Shown: positions 41,307-50,876, counted from the first letter of the stretch. The stretch is DNA of 64,000 bases from Schaedlerella glycyrrhizinilytica_A (GCF_042852765.1 NZ_AP031414.1); one strand, 5' to 3'. The notes: generated by a model not told the origin, from the sequence alone. Numbers and translations: made by a program.

Positions 41307-43166
41307 ATGAGTGAAAAACAGGGAAGACATACCGGACACAGGCACATGGGACATGGACCGATGCACGGGATGGGAGCAGGAGAGAAAGCAAAAGATTTCA
41401 AAGGAACACTCAAAAAACTGCTCCATTATCTGAGTATGTTTAAAGTACAGATGTTCTTTGTATTTTTATTCGCGGTAGGCGGAACGGTATTCAATATCGT
41501 AGGTCCGAAAATACTCGGAAAAGCGACAACAGAGATTTTTAACGGACTGGTGAGCAAAGTGTCCGGAGGCGCCGGAATGGACTTTGAAAAGATCGGAGAA
41601 ATCCTGTTGTTTACATTGGGATTATATGTGATCAGCGCGGCATTTTCCTTTATTCAGGGATATTTGATGTCCGGGATCTCCCAGAAGACGACGTATCGTC
41701 TCCGAAAAGAGATATCGGAAAAAATCAATCGGATGCCGATGAATTACTTTGATACAAAAACGCATGGAGAAGTTCTTTCCCGCGTGACGAACGATGTGGA
41801 TACATTGGGACAGAGTTTGAATCAGAGCGCAACGCAGATGATTACATCGGTGACAACCCTGATCGGTGTGCTGGTGATGATGCTTTCCATCAGTCCGTTG
41901 ATGACACTTGTCGCACTGTTGATCCTGCCGGTTTCTATGGGACTGATCTCCGGTATTATGAAACGTTCCCAGAAATATTTCCGCGGGCAGCAGGAATATT
42001 TGGGAGAAGTGAACGGACAGGTGGAGGAAGTATATTCCGGTCACAATATCGTGAAAGCATTTAATAAAGAAAAAGATGTGATCACGGAATTTGAAGAGAC
42101 GAACGATAAACTGTATGATTCCGCATGGAAATCTCAGTTTTTCTCCGGTTTGATGATGCCGATCATGCAGTTTGTCGGAAACCTCGGCTATGTGGTGGTT
42201 GCAATCCTTGGCGGATATCTGGCGATCCAAAAGACGATCGAAGTCGGAGATATCCAGTCCTTTATCCAGTATGTCCGTAACTTTACACAGCCGATCCAGC
42301 AGATGGCACAGGTGGCGAATATGCTGCAGTCTACTGCGGCGGCATCGGAGCGGGTTTTTGAATTTCTGGAGGAAGAAGAGGAAGACCAGACAGTGCCGGA
42401 TCCGGTATCTGTGGAGGGACTGCAGGGAAATGTGGAATTTGACCATGTACATTTCGGTTACAATGCGGATAAGATCATCGTCAATGATTTCTCGGCGAAG
42501 ATCAAGGAGGGACAGAAGATCGCGATCGTCGGACCGACCGGAGCAGGAAAGACGACGATGATCAAACTGCTGATGCGTTTTTATGATGTCAACAGTGGGG
42601 CGATCCTGATCGACGGACACAATGTAAAAGACTTCAACCGAAGTGAATTGCGGCAGATGTTCGGAATGGTTCTGCAGGATACATGGCTGTTCCATGGAAG
42701 TATTAAAGATAACATTAAGTACGGAAAACTGGATGCGACGGATGAAGAAGTGATCGAAGCGGCAAAGGCGGCGAGGGTGCACCGGTTTGTACAGACGCTG
42801 CCGGGCGGTTATGATATGGAACTGAACGAGGAGGCAAGCAATGTTTCCCAAGGTCAGAAACAGCTTCTTACGATCGCCCGTGCGATCCTCGCAGATCCGA
42901 AGATCTTGATTTTGGATGAAGCGACAAGTTCGGTAGATACAAGAACCGAAATCCAGATCCAGAAAGCGATGGATACCCTGATGAAAGGAAGAACAAGCTT
43001 CGTGATCGCACACCGCTTGTCTACGATCCGCGATGCGGATATGATCCTTGTGATGAAAGACGGCGATATCGTCGAACAGGGAAATCATGAGGAACTCATT
43101 GCGAAAAACGGATTCTACGCAGAATTGTATAATTCACAGTTTGAGAAAGCTACAAGCTGTGCATAA
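41307..43166 (+). CDS. ABC exporter subunit with canonical ATPase site
   Basis: The 619-aa half-transporter has six membrane segments and an ATPase domain with Walker A GPTGAGKTT (409-417), Walker B ILILDEATSSVD with the catalytic Glu, and a shifted signature VSQGQKQ. It should form the active heterodimer with the preceding protein. The N-terminus is His/Met/Gly-rich (GHRHMGHGPMHGMG), common in this subfamily and conceivably metal binding. ATG 41307 (AAGGAGG 9 nt upstream) is preferred over ATG 41301. Confidence 0.9.
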   Translation: MSEKQGRHTGHRHMGHGPMHGMGAGEKAKDFKGTLKKLLHYLSMFKVQMFFVFLFAVGGTVFNIVGPKILGKATTEIFNGLVSKVSGGAGMDFEKIGEILLFTLGLYVISAAFSFIQGYLMSGISQKTTYRLRKEISEKINRMPMNYFDTKTHGEVLSRVTNDVDTLGQSLNQSATQMITSVTTLIGVLVMMLSISPLMTLVALLILPVSMGLISGIMKRSQKYFRGQQEYLGEVNGQVEEVYSGHNIVKAFNKEKDVITEFEETNDKLYDSAWKSQFFSGLMMPIMQFVGNLGYVVVAILGGYLAIQKTIEVGDIQSFIQYVRNFTQPIQQMAQVANMLQSTAAASERVFEFLEEEEEDQTVPDPVSVEGLQGNVEFDHVHFGYNADKIIVNDFSAKIKEGQKIAIVGPTGAGKTTMIKLLMRFYDVNSGAILIDGHNVKDFNRSELRQMFGMVLQDTWLFHGSIKDNIKYGKLDATDEEVIEAAKAARVHRFVQTLPGGYDMELNEEASNVSQGQKQLLTIARAILADPKILILDEATSSVDTRTEIQIQKAMDTLMKGRTSFVIAHRLSTIRDADMILVMKDGDIVEQGNHEELIAKNGFYAELYNSQFEKATSCA

Positions 43167-43200
43167 ATTGAGAAAAGTTATAAGCTGTGCGGAAAAAATC

Positions 43201-43254
43201 AAAACAGACCTTGGAAAAGTGCGTGCATTTTTCCAAGGTCTGTTTTGATTTTTT
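43201..43254 (+). terminator. Terminator of the exporter operon
   Basis: A perfect 18-bp stem AAAACAGACCTTGGAAAA with its complement is followed by GATTTTTT. Confidence 0.92.
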
Positions 43255-43431
43255 ATATAACGGCGTAAGCCGTTATCGAGTCGGAACGAAGTAGAGACGA
43301 GCGGGCGCAGCGGAAGACGCGTAAGCTGTTAGCGAGTAGGAAGATTTATCGGCTTTTATTTTCAGCATGTTTATGATAAAATTATTTGAAAATATAACCG
43401 GGAGTAAAGTTGCACAAGGAGGCGATCTGCA

Positions 43432-43911
43432 ATGAGAAGAGTAGATAGGGAAGTTACTGATTTTTTGAAAATGACAGATATCATGAAAAATTGTGAGTGC
43501 TGCCGTTTAGGGTTAGTGGATAAGAATGAAGCCTATATTGTTCCAATGAATTTTGGGATTGAGATAATTGGCGAACAGGTTATTTTATATTTTCATTGTG
43601 CAAATCAGGGGAGAAAGATAGAGTTGATTTCCGGACAGACGATTACATCTTTCGAAATGGATACAAAGCATCAGTTGATAAAGGGAAAAACAGGGTGTGA
43701 TTTTTCTTACCTATATCAATGCATTATGGGAAAGGGAGAATTGCAGATCGTTTCAGATAGGGATGAAAAAAATTATGGATTACAGAGGATAATGGATCAT
43801 TATACAAGTGAAAAGCAGTGGGAATTTAATGAAAAGCTTTTAAAGAGAACGACAGTTTTAAAATTATTCGTTAAAACTTGGTCTTGTAAAGAACATGGAA
43901 AAGGGATTTAA
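43432..43911 (+). CDS. Pyridoxamine 5'-phosphate oxidase-fold flavoprotein (NimA-like)
   Basis: The 159-aa protein matches the FMN-binding split-barrel family: CCRLGLVDKNEAYIVPMNFGI is the typical N-terminal strand set, and YLYQCIMGKGELQIV the dimer strand. Relatives include NimA nitroimidazole reductases. The substrate is unknown. AAGGAGG precedes the ATG. Codon use is more AT-rich than the exporter operon before it. The 43255-43431 spacer holds a hairpin TAACGGC/GCCGTTA and no gene. Confidence 0.82.
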   Translation: MRRVDREVTDFLKMTDIMKNCECCRLGLVDKNEAYIVPMNFGIEIIGEQVILYFHCANQGRKIELISGQTITSFEMDTKHQLIKGKTGCDFSYLYQCIMGKGELQIVSDRDEKNYGLQRIMDHYTSEKQWEFNEKLLKRTTVLKLFVKTWSCKEHGKGI

Positions 43912-44080
43912 CAATACTAAAGAGACTATGAAGAAAAGTCTGTAAATAAGATCTTCTATGATAATGATAGGCGGAAAACTGGAATGAAATCAGCTTTTCG
44001 CCTTTGTTTTATATATAACAGTTACAAAATTGCATGTCAAGAGCGGGCGGGAAATCCGCCCGTCTTTTTGACCTTTTTTA

Positions 44081-45126
44081 TTATTCCGGTAAGCGTCCCT
44101 CATACATAATGCTTAGTTCACCATAGACCTGTGCCCAGTTCCGGATCGTTGCTGTCCATTTTTTCGTAGCTTCAAAGGTAGCCAGATAAAGGGCTTTTAA
44201 AAGGGCTGTATCGCTTGGAAAAACACTTCTTTGACGGTTCAGCTTCCGGTAGGTAGAATTCAAAGATTCAATAGCATTTGTTGTATAAATAACCTTTCTG
44301 ACAGTTGCTGAAAACTTGAAAATCGGGGAAATGGCATCCCAATTATCCTTCCAGCGTTTCATGGAATTCGGATATTTCGGAGTCCATTTTTCCGTTACCC
44401 TATCCAAAGCTGCCAAAGCTTTCTTTTCATCCGCTGCCTGATATATCGTTTTCAAATCTGTAGCAAATGCTTTTCTGTCTTTATCTGGAACATATCTTAA
44501 GGTGTTTCTTACCTGATGAACGATACATCTTTGATATTCTGTCTTAGGAAATGCTGCCGCAATCGCTTCTTTGATACCTGTGAGTCCATCTGCACAGATA
44601 ATCAGGATATCTTTTACACCACGATTTTTTAATTCGTTTAAGACGGAGAGCCAATACTTGGAACTTTCATTTTCTCCAATACTGATGGTAAGCACTTCTT
44701 TCTTACCTTCCGCATTAATCCCAAGGATGACATACGCTGCAAGCTTCCGAATCACTCCATTATCACGGACTGAATAGTGAATCGCATCAATATACAGGAT
44801 GGGATAAACTTCATCTAATGGTCGATTCTGCCAATCTTCAATCTGTGGAAGAATCTTGTCTGTAACATCTGATATAAAACCTTCGGATGTTTCAAAACCA
44901 TAAATATCTTCGATTGTTTCTGAAATTTGCCGGGTTGTCATACCTTTTGCATACATAGAAATAATCTTCTGATCGATATCTGAAATGTCTTTCTGACGCT
45001 TCTTTACTACTTGAGGTTCAAAAGTTGATTTTCTGTCTTGTGGAACTTCAATCTCCATAGAACCATAACGACTATTCACTCTTTTTCGCTTATAACCATT
45101 GCGATAATCATCGCTATCAGAACGTT
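44081..45126 (-). pseudogene. IS256-family transposase, 3' part
   Basis: This part encodes about 345 residues of the Mutator/IS256 DDE transposase: DQKIISMYAKGMTTRQI, YPILYIDAIHYSVRD (first Asp), ILIICADGLTGIKEAI (second Asp), CIVHQVRNTLRYV, and the end TNAIESLNSTYRKLNRQR with the catalytic Glu. The reading frame runs up to the IS3 junction at 45126. The start codon and the first 65 residues are on the far side of the insertion, so the gene is broken. Confidence 0.9.
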
Positions 45127-45189
45127 TGGTCCTATGTCAAGAAAAAGTACAAATTAAATGTAACCAATTTTCTCTGTTCTGAGCGAAGT

Positions 45190-46077
45190 TTAACTTGCTA
45201 TTTTTATTGCATTCTCCTCGATGTTTTCAAGATATTGTTCCTCATATTCATTTGGAGACAAATATCCACAATGACTGTGAATGCGCACGGTATTGTAAAA
45301 TGTTTCGATGTATTCAAAAATCAATTTATGTGCATGTGCATAATTAAAGATTTTAAACCGGTTGATCCATTCTCTCTTCAAAAGTGCATGGAAAGATTCT
45401 ATACAGGCGTTATCCCATGGATATGCTTTCTTTGAATAACTGTGAATCATACCTTTGGTTGCTTTTTGAAATGCTTCCGATACGTACTGGCATCCTCTGT
45501 CGCAGTGGAAGATCAACGGTTTTTCAACATTTCTGACATGTTTTGCTTTTTCAACACATTCCACTACGTGGGATGCCTCCAGCGTCTCACTCAACACCCA
45601 GGAAATGATTTTTCTTGAATACAGATCCATCACACTGGTAAGATACACAAATCCTTCAAATGTCCAAATATAAGTGATATCTGAACACCAGACAGCATCT
45701 GGATGAGCAGGATTGAATTCCTCGTTGAGGATATTTTTGAGTTTCTGGCTGAAATCAGAGTCTATGGTTGTCTGGACATATGGTTTCGCCCAATGGGCTT
45801 TGATTCCCATTTGGCGCATATAGTTTCCAACTGTTTTTTCGGAAACATACTCCCCGGATTTTCGCAATTCTGCAGTAATTTTAGGAGCACCGTAGTTTTG
45901 ATGGGATTCCTCGTAGATCTTTTGAATTTTTTCTTTTAAAACTGCACGGCGAACAGACGTGTCCGAAGGAACCCGTTTCTTCCATGCATTGTAACCCGAA
46001 CGTGAAACGCCTAATTTTTTCAGTATTCCGCTGACAGAAACCTGACGTTTCACGGGCAGGGATTTGATTTCTTTCAC
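45190..46077 (-). CDS. IS3-family transposase OrfB (DDE integrase domain)
   Basis: The 295-aa protein has an HTH_21 region and an rve integrase core. Catalytic Asp is in WCSDITYIW, second Asp in FHCDRGCQYVS, and Glu in NACIESFHALLKRE. Its frame is open upstream of the GTG at 46077 (GKLTKALYTATSEY), overlapping the end of orfA. The active transposase is therefore probably an OrfAB frameshift product. Confidence 0.92.
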   Translation of the reverse strand: MKEIKSLPVKRQVSVSGILKKLGVSRSGYNAWKKRVPSDTSVRRAVLKEKIQKIYEESHQNYGAPKITAELRKSGEYVSEKTVGNYMRQMGIKAHWAKPYVQTTIDSDFSQKLKNILNEEFNPAHPDAVWCSDITYIWTFEGFVYLTSVMDLYSRKIISWVLSETLEASHVVECVEKAKHVRNVEKPLIFHCDRGCQYVSEAFQKATKGMIHSYSKKAYPWDNACIESFHALLKREWINRFKIFNYAHAHKLIFEYIETFYNTVRIHSHCGYLSPNEYEEQYLENIEENAIKIAS

Positions 46078-46109
46078 GTACTCAGAAGTAGCCGTGTAAA
46101 GAGCTTTTG

Positions 46110-46418
46110 TCAGTTTCCCAGAATACCGATTGCTTTTTTTAACACTTCAAGAGCATCCTTCGTATCTCGTAATTCACGCTGCAATCTGGCAATCTCTTTT
46201 GCTTCCTCACTTGCATAATTTCCAGAACCACGGGTAGGAACCTCTCCTTTATGTTCCTTTGCTGCTTTCATCCAGTTTTTCAGTGCAGATTCGCTGACTC
46301 CAAGATTCTCAGAAGCCTTGCGAAGTGGCAGCTCAGGATGATCCAAGCGATACCGTACTGCATCCTCTTTAAACTGTTGGGAATATTTTGTACCTTTTGC
46401 CATAACCATTCTCCTCAT
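46110..46418 (-). CDS. IS3-family OrfA (HTH)
   Basis: The 102-aa protein has an HTH_Tnp_1 domain (RKASENLGVSESALKNWMK) and a leucine-zipper-like end (IARLQRELRDTKDALEVLKKAI). An A7G run near 46134-46140, eight codons before the stop, is the probable programmed frameshift site into orfB. Confidence 0.9.
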   Translation of the reverse strand: MRRMVMAKGTKYSQQFKEDAVRYRLDHPELPLRKASENLGVSESALKNWMKAAKEHKGEVPTRGSGNYASEEAKEIARLQRELRDTKDALEVLKKAIGILGN

Positions 46419-46491
46419 TGATCTATGACTATCATATACTATTTATTGAAAATGGTCCTGTTTATTTTGTACTATTTATATTCTAACATCA

Positions 46492-46690
46492 GTTCTGATT
46501 TTTCATATCCCAAGTGGTCATCCATTTCCGCTTCCATCATCTCTTTGATGGTTCCACCAAGAAGATCTTTCAGAGCATCCTGGATATCTTCTGCTGATTG
46601 GATATCGTATTCTTCCAAGAGTTGATGAATGATGTTACGTTTTCCTTGTGTCATTTGTACTCTGTGTACAGGTTTCTTTTCTCTTGCCAT
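46492..46690 (-). pseudogene. IS256-family transposase, 5' part
   Basis: This part begins at ATG 46690 after AAGGAGG and encodes MAREKKPVHRVQMTQGKRN through MMEAEMDDHLGYEKSE, the conserved N-terminus of IS256 transposases. It is cut by the IS3-family element after the GTT target site. Its continuation is at 45126-44081. Confidence 0.88.
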
Positions 46691-46783
46691 AATAAAAGGC
46701 CTCCTTATGATAAAATATTTTACCATAGAAGACCTTCTAAAACATTATTTACAGAAAAAGTTTCACATTCTCATACTAAAAAA

Positions 46784-48580
46784 GAGAGGATGTGAAAAAA
46801 CTCGATCGAGTTTTTTCGCATCCCTCTTTTTGCTTTTATTGTGCATAAATTGCTGGAATCCTACGCTGAAAAGGCGTACTTCCCCTACCCCATAGAGATT
46901 CTCTTTTTGAATCTATGCGGCAGTTCTATTTCTCATCTTTTTGTTCTGATATTTGTATAGATTATGTCCTATTGCCACAAGTAAAACTTCTAGTTTAACC
47001 GAATTAATACCTCTTCGGACAATTCTCTTGTACCAACGGTCATTTTTCATGATTCTGAAAGTGCCTTCTGCTTGTATCGAACGGTTCATTCGTAACAGCG
47101 CACCATGAATACTTTCTAAGTTTTCGATTACTTCCTGATGCATTGCAGTGAGTTCCTGATTGATCCGAACAGTTCGATTTTTAGCTGTTTTCTTACATTT
47201 CTCTGCATATGGACATCCACTGCAATCTTCACATTCATACAGTTCTTCCTTGCGTCCGTATTGATTTCCCCTCACACTTCTTCTGTATAAAAGATGAAAT
47301 GCTTTATCGTTAGGACATCTCATGACACCTTGTTCATCAATTCTAAAATTAACTGCACGAAATGGATCTTCATGATACTTTCGATCCTTGGTTTCCTTTT
47401 TAAACATTGGAAACTTCATATACTTTTCAATTCCGTTCTGTTCGCAAAAAATATAGTTGTTATATGATCCGTAGCCAGCATCTGCCACAGGATACTTGGG
47501 ATAGAAGCCATACGTTTGTTTGAAGTGCTTCATCAAAGGAATGAAACAGTCCATATCTGAACGATAATGGTTCACGTCAACAACTGCGATATATTCATCT
47601 GCTACACCAATCTGTACATTGTATGCCGGCAGAAGCTGATCATTGCCCATGTAATCCGTTTTGATGCGCATAAAGGTAGCTGATTTATCTGTTTTAGAAT
47701 AGCTGTTACGATCAGGACCGCAAATGTCAATTCTTTCTATATATTCCTGAAGTTTCTGACAGAAACCAGTCAAATGTTCATAATGACGCTGCTCTTTGGA
47801 TTTTCTCTTTCCGCTTTCGTAAACAAATGTACTGATATCTAGATCCCATAAAAGCATTAGCTGATCAATGATTTCATTCAGATAATCTGGTACATACTCA
47901 GAATTCGTTGAAATCTGTACTTCACTCCATGCGATTTCTTTGTTGATTTCCTCAATTTCCGCAGTGATTTTTTCATAAAGCTTGTAACGGAACTTTTCGG
48001 TAGCCTTCTTCCAAACCCAGGTATATTTGTTGGCGTTTGCTTCAAACTTGGAACCATCGATGTAGATATGTTGCAAATCCACATGCTCCTCGTTGAAGAT
48101 CGCTTGATTGATGTCGTTAAAAATGTTTTCAATCTTATCCTGAAGTACTTCGTTGATGAAATATCCAAAGGTTCGGTATGATGGAGTCTGGTGATCCATG
48201 AGATACATGAATCTGATATTGACTTTGCAGTTGTCTTCCAGTTCTCTCAGGGAGCAGTAGCCGCTGGTCATAAATCCGAAAAGTACTGTTTTTAACATGT
48301 TGACCGGATTATATCTGAGTCGTCCAGTTGTGTACTCCGGAATATCTGTCAGATACTTATTTAAATCGATTCCTCCCATCAATCTGTCAAATGTTAAAAC
48401 AGGATCCAGCAGATCCAAACAATCTGAAAGAAACAGTGGTAAATATCCTTGTTTTGGATTATTATAATTTATAGTTGAAATTTTCATCGCAAGTTAATTT
48501 TAACATAAAAGAGGACCTTTCGTTCATTTTGAACGAAAAGTCCTCTTTTTCCGTAGAGAGTGTTATTTCACAGCCCCTCC
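46784..48580 (-). mobile_element. IS1182-family insertion sequence
   Basis: Imperfect terminal repeats (GAGAGGATGTGAAA on the left, GGAGGGGCTGTGAAA as complement of the right) enclose one transposase gene. Internal hairpins with AAAAAACTCGATCGAGTTTTTT (left) and GAGGACTTTTCGTTC-type arms (48508-48552, right) lie at both sides of the gene. Confidence 0.8.
46913..48487 (-). CDS. IS1182-family transposase
   Basis: The 524-aa protein is a full-length DDE transposase of the IS1182 group. It has the N-terminal DUF772 domain (NMLKTVLFGFMTSGYCSLRELEDNCKVNIRFMYL), IYIDGSKFEANANKYTWVWKK (first Asp), PVADAGYGSYNNYIFCEQNGI (second Asp), a zinc-knuckle segment CEDCSGCPYAEKCKK, and the end RSIQAEGTFRIMKNDRWYKRIVRRG with the Glu. 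No frameshift is visible, so the element may still be active. Confidence 0.95.
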   Translation of the reverse strand: MKISTINYNNPKQGYLPLFLSDCLDLLDPVLTFDRLMGGIDLNKYLTDIPEYTTGRLRYNPVNMLKTVLFGFMTSGYCSLRELEDNCKVNIRFMYLMDHQTPSYRTFGYFINEVLQDKIENIFNDINQAIFNEEHVDLQHIYIDGSKFEANANKYTWVWKKATEKFRYKLYEKITAEIEEINKEIAWSEVQISTNSEYVPDYLNEIIDQLMLLWDLDISTFVYESGKRKSKEQRHYEHLTGFCQKLQEYIERIDICGPDRNSYSKTDKSATFMRIKTDYMGNDQLLPAYNVQIGVADEYIAVVDVNHYRSDMDCFIPLMKHFKQTYGFYPKYPVADAGYGSYNNYIFCEQNGIEKYMKFPMFKKETKDRKYHEDPFRAVNFRIDEQGVMRCPNDKAFHLLYRRSVRGNQYGRKEELYECEDCSGCPYAEKCKKTAKNRTVRINQELTAMHQEVIENLESIHGALLRMNRSIQAEGTFRIMKNDRWYKRIVRRGINSVKLEVLLVAIGHNLYKYQNKKMRNRTAA

Positions 48581-48655
48581 TTTTTTTTGCTAAAGTGGGT
48601 CAATCTGGACTGCTTTGTGTGTAGATATTTCATTGTGTCAGAATTTATCAGCGAC

Positions 48656-48823
48656 CTAAATCTTGAAGACTAATATAGCTTTATTTGTTCCGACCATAGA
48701 CATAGTTACTAATTTATATCCTTTATTCAGCATTTCCTCTGTTTTTTTCTCGATAGCTTTTGCTAAATCTTCTACACCGGTAGAACATTCTACAACAACT
48801 GATTTATAGACTAAATTGAACAT
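48656..48823 (-). CDS. Small DUF4177-like protein
   Basis: The 55-aa protein (start MFNLVYKSVVVECSTG, end KAILVFKI) resembles the small beta-alpha-beta DUF4177 proteins, with a central helix EDLAKAIEKKTEEMLNKG and GYKLVTM. It follows AGGAGGGA. It is the third gene of an operon with a membrane-linked XRE regulator and a 30-aa membrane peptide. The function is unknown. Confidence 0.7.
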   Translation of the reverse strand: MFNLVYKSVVVECSTGVEDLAKAIEKKTEEMLNKGYKLVTMSMVGTNKAILVFKI

Positions 48824-48835
48824 TTTAGCTCCCTC

Positions 48836-48928
48836 CTATTTCTTCTTCTTTTTATCCCACCAAGTACCTGCTAATGAACAACTTCCGCCCATAGCTATAA
48901 AGACGATCATAATAAGCCAAAATTCCAT
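48836..48928 (-). CDS. 30-residue membrane peptide
   Basis: MEFWLIMIVFIAMGG is a single membrane helix, followed by SCSLAGTWW and a basic KKKKK tail. It lies between the XRE gene and the DUF4177-like gene with gaps of 20 and 12 bp, and has GAGAGGA 11 nt upstream. The shape recalls small regulatory or toxin-like membrane peptides, but the function is unknown. Confidence 0.6.
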   Translation of the reverse strand: MEFWLIMIVFIAMGGSCSLAGTWWDKKKKK

Positions 48929-48948
48929 GATTATATCATTCCTCTCTT

Positions 48949-49536
48949 TTAATTTGTTGAATACTGAAAAATAGAAATTACAATAAAACATATAATAAGT
49001 GTGATTACACCTGTAATGAGTGCAAATATGATTTTCTGGTAATTTCTTTTTCCTAGTTCTTGTTGTGTTTCATCATGTGTTAATTGTTTTCCGTCAATAA
49101 ACGCTAGAATTTCTTTATAAGTTTGAATGTCATAGACCTTTTTGAATTTTTCAATTTTACTTGCCGTATAGAGTGTTATTGTGAACAAGCATAACCAGAT
49201 AACAATTCCTATATTTCCCTTAATACTAAATAAAGGATAGGCACTTACGGCTACGACGATCAACTCCATAAGAAAAACCATACTTATCATATGAAACTTT
49301 TTAGTTGCTTCTTTTTCTACAATCTTCCGCATCTCCTTTATATCTTCTTTTATAAAATCATCTAAAGACACATTGAAGATATTAGATAAAGTAATCAAAC
49401 TTTTAACATCCGGACAACTTTTATTTGTTTCCCAGTTAGAAATTGTTTGTCTTGAAACAAATACTTTAAGAGCCAGCTCTTCTTGAGAAATTTTTTGTTG
49501 TTCTCTGAATTTCTTGATTTGTAATCCAATATCCAT
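48949..49536 (-). CDS. XRE regulator with membrane segments
   Basis: The 195-aa protein has an N-terminal helix-turn-helix (SQEELALKVFVSRQTISNWETNKSCPD) and three to four hydrophobic segments from residue 85 to 190. Such membrane-bound XRE proteins are thought to relay envelope signals. It is the first gene of a three-gene operon with two tiny proteins and is divergent from a second membrane-linked XRE gene at 49818. AAAGGAG precedes the ATG. Confidence 0.82.
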   Translation of the reverse strand: MDIGLQIKKFREQQKISQEELALKVFVSRQTISNWETNKSCPDVKSLITLSNIFNVSLDDFIKEDIKEMRKIVEKEATKKFHMISMVFLMELIVVAVSAYPLFSIKGNIGIVIWLCLFTITLYTASKIEKFKKVYDIQTYKEILAFIDGKQLTHDETQQELGKRNYQKIIFALITGVITLIICFIVISIFQYSTN

Positions 49537-49817
49537 CTTGAATCTTCTCCTTTATTGTATCTGAATATAGCGGTTTTGTCTGTCAAAAGCCTTTGACATT
49601 GCCCTTTTTTCATTGTTAAAATAGTTTTACATAAATTAAAATAGGATTTTCCAACTAATTATACTCGGTTTCATATTTAAGTTACAAGAAAATTTTGTAG
49701 AATATGCGGAATCCGTGCATGTAAATAATACTTGCGCAGGAGACGGCACACTGTAAGGCAGACTTGCTGGCTATTAGAAAAATCTTCGAGCATAATGGAT
49801 ACTGAAAGGAGGTACAT

Positions 49818-50543
49818 ATGAGATTAGGACAGACGATCACAGAGATACGAAAAGAAAGGAATATGACACAAGAAGACTTTGCACGAATTTTTCATGTTAC
49901 ACGACAGACGGTATCAAATTGGGAGAAAGAAAAGAATTATCCGGATTTGGAGACTCTGATTTTTATGAGTGAAGAATTTCATATCTCCCTGGACGTTATG
50001 CTTAAGGAGGATACGAAGATGGTAAAAAAATTGAATAAGGAAATAAAGTTCAGCAAAAGATTTAAGAAAAATATCATGTTAGGTTTGAGTATGACTTTAA
50101 TCTTGTTGCTGCTCGGCTTGACCGGTTGGGGGATTGTCTGGCACAATACGAAAAACTCATTGGAAGCGAAGTTTGAAGCAGGTGTGGAAAGCAATGGGTT
50201 TCAGTTTGATGAGCAATTGGGATATTATAAGAAGATGAGCGGTCAGGACAGTTATTTCACATTGCCGAATCAGTCCGTGCCGGAATATTTTGATTTTACA
50301 CTGCATTTCCATAATATGGTTTTGGATTATTATACGATCGAGGATGGAAAGAATATCCAAATACGGTGGAGTGAGGGAAAAGAAGACGGCAAACCGGAAC
50401 ATACGCTTTCGGTCAGGGATGAACAGGGTGCATATGAATATACGTTAGGAAAAGAGCAGGAAAGAGAATTATGTGAGACAAATGTGACGATTCGTGAGAT
50501 CCTGACAGAGGGAGAAATAATTTTCGAGGACGTATACGAATAG
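49818..50543 (+). CDS. XRE regulator with one membrane segment and an outer domain
   Basis: The 241-aa protein has an N-terminal helix-turn-helix (TQEDFARIFHVTRQTVSNWEKEKNYPDLET), one membrane helix (about residues 91-113) and a C-terminal outward domain of about 125 residues rich in Glu and aromatic residues. The layout suggests a one-component membrane sensor. GAAAGGAGG lies 5 nt before the ATG. The 281-bp spacer to the divergent XRE gene shows no gene. Confidence 0.82.
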   Translation: MRLGQTITEIRKERNMTQEDFARIFHVTRQTVSNWEKEKNYPDLETLIFMSEEFHISLDVMLKEDTKMVKKLNKEIKFSKRFKKNIMLGLSMTLILLLLGLTGWGIVWHNTKNSLEAKFEAGVESNGFQFDEQLGYYKKMSGQDSYFTLPNQSVPEYFDFTLHFHNMVLDYYTIEDGKNIQIRWSEGKEDGKPEHTLSVRDEQGAYEYTLGKEQERELCETNVTIREILTEGEIIFEDVYE

Positions 50544-50549
50544 TAAGCG

Positions 50550-50590
50550 AGGCTTCTTCTTTGTGTGCGAAAGAAGAAGCCTTTTCTCTG
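50550..50590 (+). terminator. Terminator of the membrane XRE gene
   Basis: AGGCTTCTTCTTT pairs exactly with AAAGAAGAAGCCT, then TTTCT. Confidence 0.85.
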
Positions 50591-50737
50591 TTCTGAGGAA
50601 ATATCATTCGGAATCAAGCGATTCCTGTACAGTATCGGCAATTTGATCTAGGCTGTATACGTCGTAGGTCAGTTGTTCTGACAGGGGAGGTTAAATTCTC
50701 CTTTCAGAGATTTTAAAGTTTTAGCTTAGGCTAAAGA
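50591..50737. other. Gene-free spacer with a possible coding relic
   Basis: On the minus strand 50605-50676 reads EQLTYDVYSLDQIADTVQES and a few more residues before a stop, preceded by an in-frame stop. It looks like the tail of a lost gene. TTTAGCTTAGGCTAAA near 50720 is an inverted repeat upstream of the next promoter. Confidence 0.3.
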
Positions 50738-50766
50738 TTGATTCCACAGGCAAGAAATCGTATAAT
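50738..50766 (+). promoter_or_regulatory. Promoter upstream of the RhuM gene
   Basis: TTGATT, a 17-nt spacer and a consensus TATAAT lie about 110 bp before the start. Confidence 0.75.
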
Positions 50767-50876
50767 GAAAAACATAAAATCAAGCTACTGTGGCTACGAT
50801 CTTGGTTAAGAAGCAGGTTGATACGAGAAATATAAAAATAAAGGATTCAATGAAAGAATGATTTGAGGGATACATA

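Larger units (their letters stand above)
45127..46491 (-). mobile_element. IS3-family insertion sequence
   Basis: The 1365-bp element has TG...CA ends and related terminal repeats (both contain AGTACAAA.TAAA near base 20). It is flanked by a 3-bp target duplication GTT (45124-45126 and 46492-46494). It carries orfA and orfB and sits inside the IS256 transposase gene. Confidence 0.88.
44010..46780 (-). mobile_element. IS256-family element, interrupted by an IS3-family element
   Basis: The transposase gene is split into a 5' part (46492-46690) and a 3' part (44081-45126) by a 1.4-kb insertion. The outer ends are approximate because the terminal inverted repeats are weak; AGTTACAAAATTGCATG-like and GTGAAACTTTTTCTGT-like ends are candidates. 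Confidence 0.7.

Noticed and set aside
41622..43088. Long minus-strand frame of 488 codons opposite the second ABC subunit
   Set aside because: It is a shadow of a strongly coding gene, His- and Arg-rich with no family resemblance. The same applies to 30355-31485, 36294-37322 and 58851-59903 on the minus strand.
43255..43345. Imperfect direct repeat GGCGTAAGCCGTTATCGAG / GACGCGTAAGCTGTTAGCGAG as a repeat family
   Set aside because: Only two diverged units in one spacer; too little to call.
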